Assembly (NCBI RefSeq): GCF_000313135.1
Contig: NW_004457313.1
Coordinates: forward strand, 310,077-359,250
Direction of reading: 5' to 3'
Source: Acanthamoeba castellanii str. Neff
Taxonomy: Eukaryota > Discosea > Longamoebia > Acanthamoebidae
DNA length: 49,174 bases
Shown here: positions 32,081-41,615 of the stretch, piece by piece
Layout of the letters: every line of letters starts with the position of its first letter
How positions within the stretch are numbered: position 1 is the first letter of the stretch
Program-made: the position numbers and the translations under genes
The notes under the pieces: model-generated
What the model was told of the DNA's origin: nothing
The model's input: only the letters and a program-made list of their open reading frames with translations
The model's database searches: none

Positions 32081-35000
32081 GTGCGTGTGCGTGTGCGTGT
32101 GCGTGTGCGTGTGCGTGTGCGTGTGCGTGTGCGGTAATAGGAAAGCGTTGAGCCCTCAAACGCGCGACGCGAAAGAAGACAAATAACTAAAGAAAGACGA
32201 TAGAGCGGATGGACGTGCCACAGGCAGCTTGCCGCTGATGGACTGCTGGATGGTGAGCACCTTGGTGCTGTTCTCCACCTCTCTCTTGTAGTCGTTGACC
32301 TTATCGGCCAGCTGCTTCACCTTGGCCAGACTCTGTAATCCATGCGCGCGCGAGCACGTGGTGAGTCTTGGCGAAGAAGCACACACGACGACACACGCCA
32401 CACAGCACATGACACACGGCGGGCAGCTGGACCTCCAGCGTGGGTTGGAAGTCGGGGTGAGTCGTGGGCGTGGACCGGGCCAGCTCCTAAAAGAACAGGC
32501 CTGTGTGAGCGCAACGCGCGCTGACGGTGGGAACGGGCAAGAGCAGGGGGGGAGGGAGGCGTACCTGGAGCAGCATGACGTATCGGGGGATGCGCTGGAT
32601 GGGAATGATGAGGAGGTCGGTGAGGACGAGCCCGCGGGCGTCCTTCAGCCGCTTGGCATTCTGCAGGGGCGGTAGTGGAGGGAGGACCAGCGTGTGTCAA
32701 CCCACACAGTGACGATGTGGCGGTGTGGTGCGGCGAGAGGTGAGGGGGTGTTTGTCACGAACGTTTTGGAAGGCGACGAAGGCCGAGTTGGTCATGTATC
32801 GATCGATGGTGTCCATGGCGTTGGTGTAGCTGCTGATGTACGGGTTGTAGGCCTTCAGGTACACGGTCTGTGGGGCGCCAATGTGGTCACCAACATAACA
32901 TAACATCAGTTGCACGAATCGAAGCAGGCCACGCAACGGGAGCCAGGGGTGAAGGCGAAGGCCAAGGCAAAGGCAAAGATGAAGATGATGATAAAACGTT
33001 ACCATCTCGGAGAAGATGTCGGCCAACGTTTGGGCATCGCTCCACTGGGCAACGCGCTGCTCCAACGTCTGGCATGCAGACGAGTTAGCCAAGCCAAGCG
33101 TGAGTAGGAGCGGTGCGTGCTGCAGCAGAAACTGCACAAAGAATTGTGCACACATACCTTGAGCAGGGCAGAGTTGTACTGGTAGATCACTTCAATGCCG
33201 CCAAAGATGTTCTTAATGTCGGCGGGCGTGATGATCTCCTTCTTGTTGTCGACCGCGAGTCTCAGCGGGTTGAGGTATTGCTGCGCGGGCATGCCCACCC
33301 ACACGTTAATCAGCCATCACCGCTCGCCCGCGGACTACCGATAGGGCGCCCTGCCAACAACTGCGTAACGTACCTGCACGATGAGCCCGAGCTGGTAGAC
33401 GTACGAACGCTCCGTCTCTACCAGCTCCTGGGCCACTCGAGCGCGCTTGGCCAGCTTTTGCTCTGGGTTTGGTTTGGTTTGGTTTGGTTTGGTTTGGTTT
33501 GGTTTGGTTTGGTTTGGTTTGGTTTGGTTTGGTTTGGTTTGGTTTGGTTTGGTTTGGTTTGGCAAAATCTTGGGGCAAAGAGAGGGGTACGCACTGACTT
33601 CCTCCTCCGTCTCCACAGACTTTGGGGTGAACTGCTTCTGCAGATTCTCGAGCATGATCCTCGTCTCCGCTTCGGCCTGCGCCACCACGAGCCGACAAAC
33701 GATCACAGTTTATACAGGTCGCAGAGAAAAAATGTTCTCTCTTCTCTCTCCCTCTCTCTTATCTCTTCTCTCTCTCTCTCTCTCACGCACACGCACACGC
33801 ACACGCACACGCACACGCACACGCTACCTTATTGACACTCTCGGCCACGGAGGAGTACTTGGTGATGGCTTCCGCCTCCTTGGCGTCGCTCGACTCCTTA
33901 GACTCGGAGCGAGCCGAGCCCATGCGCTTTCTGTTGGATCCGCCCATGATGCTGATCCTGCGCAGAGAGCAACGCAAGTCAGCTCACGAGTTCCTCAAAG
34001 TAGAGCGGTGCGCACAAAGGCGCGTAGTACGCACCTTGTCGCGGAACTCGTCCTTCGTGAGGCCAACCGTCTGCCGCCGGACCTTGGCCAACTTGCTCTT
34101 GGCCTTTTCCGCTTGCTTCGTGTCCTTGACACCTAAACGCGAGGGAAAGTGCCACGGTTGGGGGAGGGTCGCACACAGCCGCTCGCTGCATTCTCGACAC
34201 TCGCGCCCACCACCTCACACACGCACGCACGCGCGGGACTTGATGATGTACCTTCATTTGAAAGTGCCCGCGAATGTCGCTTGTCCGCTCGGCTGCGCGT
34301 AGTGAGCGGTTGAGTATATTCAACCGGCATGCAGGACACAGAAGAGAGGAAGGGGGGGGAAGACTACTCTACCTTACGGGCTGCTGCACGGCAGCAAGGA
34401 GGAAGTAGCCCGCGGCTCCCACCGCGCTCTCGTCGCGCCGAAGCTTGCCCGCACACCAGAGCGTGTTCACCTGTTCCACGACCTCGATCACGTCACCCTG
34501 TGCGCGCACATATATGTACGGGTCAGTTCTCTCCGACACACCAACGGACGGTGTTGCGTGGGTGCGCGCCGTGTGTGGTGTGTGTTCCTAACCTTCATGA
34601 AGGCCAGCTCGGCTTCGTGCAAGTCGGCGCCTTGGTTGTCCATGAGCGCGGTGACGAGGTCGCCCTTCTTGAGGACCGGCTTGCGCGGCTCCTTCCTGGG
34701 CTCCTTCTCCTTGCCCGGCTTGACGCCCGAGCCCGAGGCGCTTTCGCCGTCGGAGCTCGACTCATCGTCGCTGCTGCTGAACTCGTCGTCGGTGGTCGAC
34801 ATCGAATGGGTCATGGCCGCCATGTTGTGCCGCACCTTCTGCAGGGCGTCGTGGATGGCCTTCTTCGCAACCTTGAATTCGCCTGCAGTCCGCGAAACAT
34901 CAGGCGTGTGGTTGTGTCGTGTGTCGTGTGTGGTGTGTGTGTGTGTTACTTCGCGTGCGACTGGTGCGTACCGATCTCATCGGACGATTTGCCTTCGGCC

Positions 35001-38000
35001 TCCTTGACCTGGGCAGCAGCTGCGCTGAGCTGTTCGCGCAGCTCCTGGAGCTCCTTCTGGAAGCCGGCCGTGACGCGCTCCTCGTCGGCTTGCTTGGTGG
35101 CCAGCCACCGCTGCTCGGCGGCATCGACCGCCTCCTGCACCGCGCGGGCCACGTGTTCGTCGGAAGCGCTGGCACTCACCGGGGCAGCAGCGGCGGCGGT
35201 GGCCCTCTGCTGTTCCAGCTCTTCGTCGCGCTGCTTGAGCGTGAGCTCGAGCTGCCCGTTGCGCTCGTCCTTCTGCCGAATGACGTCATCGCGCTCTCGC
35301 ACTTCGCTCTCCCGTTGCTGTCGCTCGTCGTCGGCGCGCTTCAGCGCCTCCTCCCTCTCGCGCGTCAGCGCCGCGATGCGCTCGCGGGCTTGCTCGGCCT
35401 CGGCCGACTCCTTCTGCCGCGCCTCCTCCAGCGCCTTCGCCGTTCGCTCCTTGTCCTCTTCGCTGGCGCGCTTGGCCGCCTCGGCCTCGTCAGCCCGCCG
35501 CTGCAGTTGCTGCCGCTCGGCCTCGGCGCGCTGGTGCTCCTGCTCCGCGCTAGCGCTGAACTCGTCGCGCGCTGCCTGCACGCGCGCCAGCTCGTCAATC
35601 TTCTCTCGGAGCTGGTCCTCTGCGCGCTGCTTGGCTCCCTCGGCCTCCACGAGCGCGCGGGCGTGCTGCTCCGCGGCCTCGGCCGCCAGTCGCCCGCTGT
35701 CGTCGAGCTGCGCCTGCAGCTGCTGCGCCTCGCCGTTCCTCTCCTGCGAATGGCGCTCGATCTGCTCCTCGAGTCCACGGATGACCAAGCGCAGCTCCTC
35801 CACCTGGTCCGCGGCGCGCTTGGCCGCCTCCTCTTCGCTCGCTCGCCGCTGGCTCTCCTTCTCTTCGGTTTCGGCGCGCAGCGCGGCGAGAGCGGCATCG
35901 GCCTCCTGCTTGCCCTCCACGGCACTCTTAACTGCGCTGGTCGCCTCTTCGGCTTCCCGTCGCGCCTGGTCGAGCTTCGCCTCCTGCTCCCTCCGCACGC
36001 TCTCCAGCTCGCCCTGAGCTTCTCCGCCTCCTGCGCGGCCGCCTCCAGCTCCTCGCTCCTCGCGCGAACCGCCGCGTCCGCTGCCTGCTTCTCTTCGCGG
36101 AGCTGCGCGAGCTCGGCTTGCGACTGGCCGGCGTGCTCGCCGGCGCGGCTGGCGAGCTCCTCCTTCTCTTTGCTGAGCGCCTCGAGCTCGCGCTCAGCTG
36201 CGTTCTTGGCCTCGATCGCAGCTTCGGCTTCCTTGCGCGCCAGTTCGGCTTCGGCCTCCTTCTCCTGCCTCGCGCTGTCGGCGTCGGCCTTTTCGGATTG
36301 GAGTCGCTCGAGCTCTTCGCTCTTTCTTTCGCTTTCGCTCGACGCTTCATTCTTTTCCTCCCTTAGCCTCTGCGCTTCGCGCTTGACCGCATCCAGCTCC
36401 TCAGCGCTTTGCCGTTGGGCGGCCTCCAGATCGTCGGCCTTGGCCTTCAGCGCCTGGGCCAGCTCTTCCTCGCGGCGTGCCTTCTCCTCTTCGAGTCCGG
36501 CCACGCGCGCCTCGTACTCCTTCTTCTGCGCCTCAAGATCGGCCTCGGCCGTTCGCCTGGCCTCCTCGGCGCGCTCCCTCTCCTCGTGCGCCTTGGCCGC
36601 CTCGGCTTCCCTGGCTCGTAGCTGCTCCTCGGCCCGCTCCCTCTCCTCTCTGGCCTTCTCTGCGGCCTCTTCGGTGAGCTTCTGCTGCTGTTGCTCTGCT
36701 TCGGCTTTCTCGGCTTCGAGCTGCGCCAGGCGGGCGTGCAGCGCCTTGGCCTCGTCGGCGTGTCGGTCGGCCTGCTCGTCCCTCTCCCGCTGCAGCACGG
36801 TGAGGTCGGCCTCGAGCTTGCTCCTTTCGTCGTCGGCCCTCTCCCTCTCGTGCTTCGCGCGCTCGAGCTCGTCGTCGCTCTGTCGCTTCTCGTCACGCAG
36901 CTGCCGGAGCTGCTCGTGCAGGGCGTCGAGCTCGCTCTGCCGCTCGGCTGACACCGAGTCGCTCCGCTTGCGCCGCTCGCGCAGGGCCTCGGCCTCCTGC
37001 TCGAGCCGGGCCACCTCCTCCTTAAGCACCTCCGCGCGCTCTGCCTCCTTCGCGCGCTCCTGCTCGTCGCGCTTGCGCCGCGCCCTAAACTCCTCGACGA
37101 CGCCCTCCAGGCGCTTCACCTCCTCGTGGGCTAGCGTCAGCTGCTCCTCGCGGAGCGTCAGCTCCTCCTCGCGCTTCTGCCAGTCCGCTGCCAGCGCCGT
37201 GAGCTCCTCGGCGTACTTGGACACCTCCTCGCGGGCCACGTCCAGCATGCTGGCCAGATCGTTCCGCTCCTCGTACAGCGAGGCCGCCTGGGCCTCCTTC
37301 CGCTTGAGCGCGTTCTCTGCCTGGGCCGACGCACCCTCCGCGTTCTGCTTGTCCTGCTCGAGCGAGAGGTGGAGTGGTTAGGGGAATGCGGGGTTGGTTG
37401 CAGCCGGGATGGTGGCGTGGTGGTACCTGCTGCAGGTCGCGATTGAGGGCGCGCAACTGGTCCAGCTCGGCGGCCTGGGCGGCCAGGCGTGCCTCGAGCG
37501 CTTGCAGCTGCTCGTCTTTGCTGGCGTGCTGACCCTGCCCCTGCTCCCGCTCGGCGTCGAGCGCCTGCTGGAGCCTGCTCACCTGGTCCCTGTGCGCGGC
37601 TTCGACCTGGCCCAGTCGCTCCCGCTCGGCGTCGAGCGCCTGCTGGAGCCTGCTCACCTCGTCCTTGTGCGCGCCTTCCACCTGACCGAGTCGCTCGCGC
37701 TCGGCGTCGACGGCCTGCTGGAGCGCCTGCTGGAGCCTGCTCGCCTCGTCCTTGTGCGCACCTTCGACCTGGCTGAGTCGCTCCCGTTCGGCGTCGAGCG
37801 CTCGCTGGAGCTGCAGCACCTCGTCCTTGTGCTCGGCCTCCACCTGACCCAGTCGCTCCCGCGCGGCGTCGAGCTCTCGCTGGAGCTGGAGCACCTGGTC
37901 CCCGTGTGCAGCGTCCGCCTGAGCATTGAGGCGCTCGCGCTCGGCGTCGACGGCCTGCTTGAGCCTGAGCACCTCGTCCTTGTGGGCCGCGTCGGCCTGG

Positions 38001-38494
38001 GCGCGCTTCTCCTCGCCCTTGGCCTTGTCCTCTTCGACTTTCTTCTTGAGCTCCTGCAGCTGGGCGCGTAGCGCTTCCTTTTCCTTCTCCGCCTTCTGCT
38101 TGACGTTGCGCACCTCCTCGTCTTTGGCGGCAGCGCTCTTCTTCTTCAGCTGCTGCTCGAGTGCCGCCTGCTCCTTCTCCTTCTTGAGCTGCTGCTGCTT
38201 GGCCTTCTCGGCGGCCTTGGCTTCATCTTCGCAACGCTTGTTCAACTTGCTGATCTCGGTCGATTGGGAGGCGAGGAGCTTGCAGGCCTCATCGATTTCG
38301 GCCTGCTTGCTCTTCATCTTCTCGAGCAGCTCACGCTTCTCCTCGGTGAATCGATCGACCTTCTTGTGTAGTGCCGTCATTTCATCGAGTAATTTGGGAT
38401 CGGTGGTGTTCGTCTTCTTGCGAAAGTACCCCAGCCAGACGTTGGCCAGTAGGGAGATGGCCAGCAGCACCTGCTGCACGAGAGACGCCCACAT
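31279..38494 (-). CDS. membrane-anchored coiled-coil SH3-DH-PH Rho GEF
   Basis: It starts MWASLVQQVLLAISLLANVW at 38494, a single N-terminal membrane helix followed by basic residues. A coiled coil of roughly 1,100 residues follows (exon 38494-37427, then 37353-34972), very rich in Glu, Arg, Ala and Gln. The next exons give an acidic Ser-rich segment, then an SH3 domain (VTALMDNQGADLHEAELAFM, with KGDVIEVVEQVNTLWCAG). The DH domain begins near 33450 (ELVETERSYVYQLGLIVQ), includes FGGIEVIYQYNSALLK, and ends near 32230 (LIIPIQRIPRYVMLLQEL; KVKQLADKVNDYKREVE). The PH domain reads ARFCFLFNDLLLVAKKKKEG through FSCPEFEEKMEWMRDITNAM, and the protein ends Ser-rich. DH-PH units exchange GDP for GTP on Rho GTPases. 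Membrane anchorage plus a long rod suggests a tethered activator. A one-base shift breaks the frame near 36015. The 34035/33960 junction is unresolved. Confidence 0.85.
32011..32133. repeat. (GTGTGC)n microsatellite
   Basis: About 20 hexamer units, some as GTGCAT variants, lie in a RhoGEF intron within the PH-domain region. Confidence 0.85.
33466..33562. repeat. (GGTTT)n minisatellite in a RhoGEF intron
   Basis: Nineteen uninterrupted GGTTT units (AAACC on the gene strand) run right up to the AACCCAG 3' splice site of the exon that opens the DH domain. Confidence 0.9.
33762..33826. repeat. (TC)n and (CACACG)n tracts
   Basis: A TC run followed by about seven CACACG/CGCACA units lies in a RhoGEF intron. 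Confidence 0.8.
37525..37986 (-). repeat. 25-residue tandem repeats in the coiled coil
   Basis: Six coding repeats of about 75 nt encode HKDEV.QLQQALDAERERL followed by GQVE and A, G or E. One unit carries a 4-residue insertion. They lie inside the first exon of the RhoGEF. Confidence 0.85.
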
Positions 38495-38976
38495 GATTGT
38501 CCCTCGTTGACTACGCGGCAGATGGAGATGGAGACGTTGAAGATTGAAGAGCAGTGACGATGTTGCAGTGACAGGAGCAGAAGAAGAGGCAGAAGGGCCT
38601 CTCCGAACAAGAGAGACGAATCGATCCAAACCTCTCGCCCACTACTGTCACTCTCTTTAGTTATGGCAACGCCACAACTCTTGTTCGGCCTGGCTGGGAA
38701 ATGAGTTGGAGTTCGTAAGGGTTGTCGCTTGCGCGCTGCGTGGTGTCCCCTCGCCCAACAAGCTATGCGACGCAGGCAAACAAAAATTAATCTCAAATAT
38801 ATATGAAAACGATTAGCAAAATAGCAAATAATTTGGATGTCGAATTCTGTGCTAGTTTTCTTTTATTTCTTTGATGCCCTAATCGGTCCTTGGCACCATT
38901 AAATAATTCCCTTTTTCGTCCTTGGCACTTAGCGAGGATTGGCATGGGCAATAAATAAAAGGTTTTAATATTACAA
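38495..38976. other. intergenic between RhoGEF and RFX gene
   Basis: This 482-nt segment contains the likely RhoGEF promoter (GC-rich near 38500-38760) and an AT-rich tail (38770-38975) with TTTATT/AATAAA-type runs serving the 3' end of the RFX gene. The open frame upstream of 38494 continues to 38629, so a longer RhoGEF N-terminus is possible. Confidence 0.4.
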
Positions 38977-40992
38977 CTACTGCTGTGGGCGCAGGGTCAT
39001 GACCTCGCCGCTCTTGTCGGTGAGTAGGTGCGATATGAAGATCTCGACCGACTCTGGGCTCATTTCTCTGTCCGTCTGGTGGCCCGTCGTCGGCTGTGGC
39101 CAGGAAGGATGCGTGGTCGAGGCAGTTGTGACGAAGGATGGCGGCTGGTGCTGGGCGATCGGATAGGGAGGATAGGAGAACTGCTGGTGCTGTTGGTGCT
39201 GATGTGAATGATGTTGATGTTGGTGGTGATATTGGTGGTGGTGTTGATGCTGGTGGCCGTGTTGGTAGTGCTGCTGCTGCTGGCCGGGCAGGAATGCCGA
39301 CGCCTGGTTCGCCGACGCGGTCGACGATGCGTGGAGGAGTTGTGGCGCGGGCGCGTAGGCGTACGAAGCCGGCGTGGGCATCGAGAAGGTGGAGGTCGTC
39401 GTGTGGCCGTGGGCGAGCAGGAGGCTGGTCATGGTCTGCGAGTGTATGGGCAAGTTGCGGCTGGCCTCGAACGGCGAAGGCTCCGCGGGCGCAGCCGCGC
39501 TCTCATGCGCTGGGTAGTGGGCCGGGAACGTGTGTGCGTGGTGTGCGTGGGCGTAGGCCGGGACGATCGCGGGCGGAGCGGCAGCAACGGCGTGGGGAGC
39601 GATCTGCTCCCTGTCCACCGTGGACACCGCCATCATCGGGGTGGGCGGGTGCCGTCGGGCCGGCTTCTCCTCGGTCTCGGCCTCGGCCTCCTCCCTGGGC
39701 TCGGCCTTGACGAAGTCGGCCAGGGCCGTCGACGACGCGGGCTGGTAGGAGAAGAACATCTCGGCCGACGATGACGTCAGCGACGGCGGCGCCTCCGACC
39801 CGAGCTCCGACGAGTCGTCGAGCCGCCGCTTGGTCGCCGGGCCGAAGGGCGGCAGGCCGGCCGACGTGCCGGCGAGCAGCGGAAAGGCCGACGACGAGTG
39901 CAGCATCGACGACACCCTGATGACGCTCGACGCCGAGAGGTCGATGTCGCCGCCGCCCAGGCTCAACCCAGTCGTGCTGGTGGCGAGGCTGGTCGGCACC
40001 GGGGCTCGCTCGGACGGGGTGTGGCACACGGGCGTGTCGGTGCTCGACTGGAGGTCCTTGTCCTCCTCGTGCTTGCTCTCGGCGGCGGGCTTGCTGGTCG
40101 TGTCGGGCAGCGATGGCGACGCGTAGCAAGACGAAGAAGATGAAGATTCGTCCTCGCTGTCGCTCCAAATGCTGGTCGCCCCGGCGCTCGGGGTGCCCCC
40201 GTCTATTTCATCTTCCTCCGCTGCTTGTACCATCGAGGAAGGTTGTTGTTCTACATAGTCACCATCTTCTTCGTCGTCGTCGTGCTCCTCCTCCTCTTCC
40301 TCGCCGCGTCGCGATCTTCTCTTCTTCTTCTCGTTCGTGTCTACCTCCTTCTCTTCGTCGTCGTCTGACAGATGCGCCTTTTTCTGGGCGGCGGATGTGC
40401 TTCGCTTTCGCTTTTTGGGCGGGCCTCGACTGCGACCGGAACATCTCGCCGAGGCAGCCTTCGATCTTTGTGCGGTGCCGCTGCCACCGTCCTCGCTACC
40501 GCCGTCCTCGCTGCAGCAGTCGTCGTCGTCGGTGGCCACGGCGGTGGCCGACAGCGCAGGGCCAGCTCCGATGGCGAGCGGGGAGTCCTGGCGGTAGGCC
40601 ACATCGCAGTAGTGCCACTTCTTGGCCTTGACCCGGCGCACCAGGCGGCGCACCTGGACATGCGGGAATATGGTCTTGAAGATTTTGCCGAAGGTGGCAT
40701 CGTTGGTCGTCTGGTAGTTGTGGGCACGGCAGAAGGCGACGTAGGCGTCGAAGATGTCCCGCTTGGCCACGCATCCGCCCTTTTTGTCCTCGAAGTTGGC
40801 CTCGATCCTGGTTTGGACCCCAGCAGGAGCAGGGAGGAGTTAGTGGAACTGGGTGGATCAGCTGAGCTGGTGGCGAAAGGAGTTGTTGGGCAAAGAAGAG
40901 GCGCTGAACAAAAAAAAGCGAACGGGAAAGAACGAAGAGTTCACGACGCACCACTCCTTCACTTTGGGCAGGGCCTCCGAGCGCTTGAGCAT
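38977..40992 (-). CDS. RFX-type DNA-binding protein 1
   Basis: Exon 1 (40992-40952) encodes MLKRSEALPKVKE and the first two bases of a Trp codon; exon 2 (40807-38977) completes it. The RFX winged helix runs from that Trp: WIEANFEDKKGGCVAKRDIF, DAYVAFCRAHNY, ATFGKIFKTIFPHVQVRRLV and KKWHYCDVAYR. RFX factors use this domain to bind X-box DNA. The motif usually written RRLGTRGxSKYHY is altered: the glycines are missing and KKWHY replaces SKYHY. The remaining 480 residues are low-complexity: acidic/Lys, Ser/Pro and a His/Gln-rich stretch (about 39170-39290). An upstream in-frame ATG at 41127 is an alternative start. Probably nuclear, with altered DNA specificity inferred. Confidence 0.8.
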
Positions 40993-41615
40993 GGCGGGCA
41001 GGAGATGGCGGCAAGGCAAAGCAAACGTTCGTCTTTGTGTGGGTGAAATATTCCTGTTCTGCTCGTCCTCGAGTACCGCATAATTTGCTCTTCTTCGTGG
41101 CGGCCAGTTAATTCCCCCCAGTATCACCCCATCGCAGCCTCATATCTCCTCAATTTCCCCCCAAATCAATGAACGGGCGAAGCTGGGTAAATTCCCTGTT
41201 TCACTGCAATTGCGGTCAAGAAATTTCTCCCCTGCCACCGTGACCCCAAAATCTCTGCTTAGAGCTTTGCGCAGTAATTGCCACGTCATCATGCCCGCGG
41301 GAGTGGCGGCGCGTCTCAGCTTTCCTTATTCCCATTTCTCATCCACCAATGAAGTTTTCTTTTCTTTTCTTTTCGGAGTACATGCCACGTCATCCGCTCT
41401 CTTAGTACGCTTCATAACTTAAATATTGCCGAGGGAGAATGGCAACAATTTACAACCGGAACTTCAGCAGACCCCCTTTCCTACTTGGCTTGTTCCTGGC
41501 ACGGGCACCAGTAATTCCGGCAAAGGAACAGGGCACAGACGCACCATCGGTTTTTTTCATTCGGCACGAGACCCCACACCAACTCCATCTTCCCACCTAC
41601 CGCCACACGGCCGAG
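40993..41615. promoter_or_regulatory. shared divergent promoter of the two RFX genes
   Basis: This 623-nt region lies between the two start codons. An 11-bp motif, GCCACGTCATC, occurs twice on the plus strand at 41280-41290 and 41384-41394. It contains ACGTCA, a bZIP/CRE-like half-site. A CCAAT occurs at 41346-41350, and a GGCAAC half X-box at 41441-41446. A coding reason for the repeats is not apparent. Confidence 0.5.

Noticed and set aside
33466..33562. interstitial telomere repeat
   Set aside because: The unit is GGTTT, I see no other telomere-like repeat to compare it with, and it sits inside an intron.
34919..37381. 820-codon open frame on the plus strand
   Set aside because: It lies antisense to the coiled-coil exon. 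Its Ser/Leu/Ala composition is the complement of the Glu/Arg/Ala-rich gene, and it has no domain or splice logic of its own.
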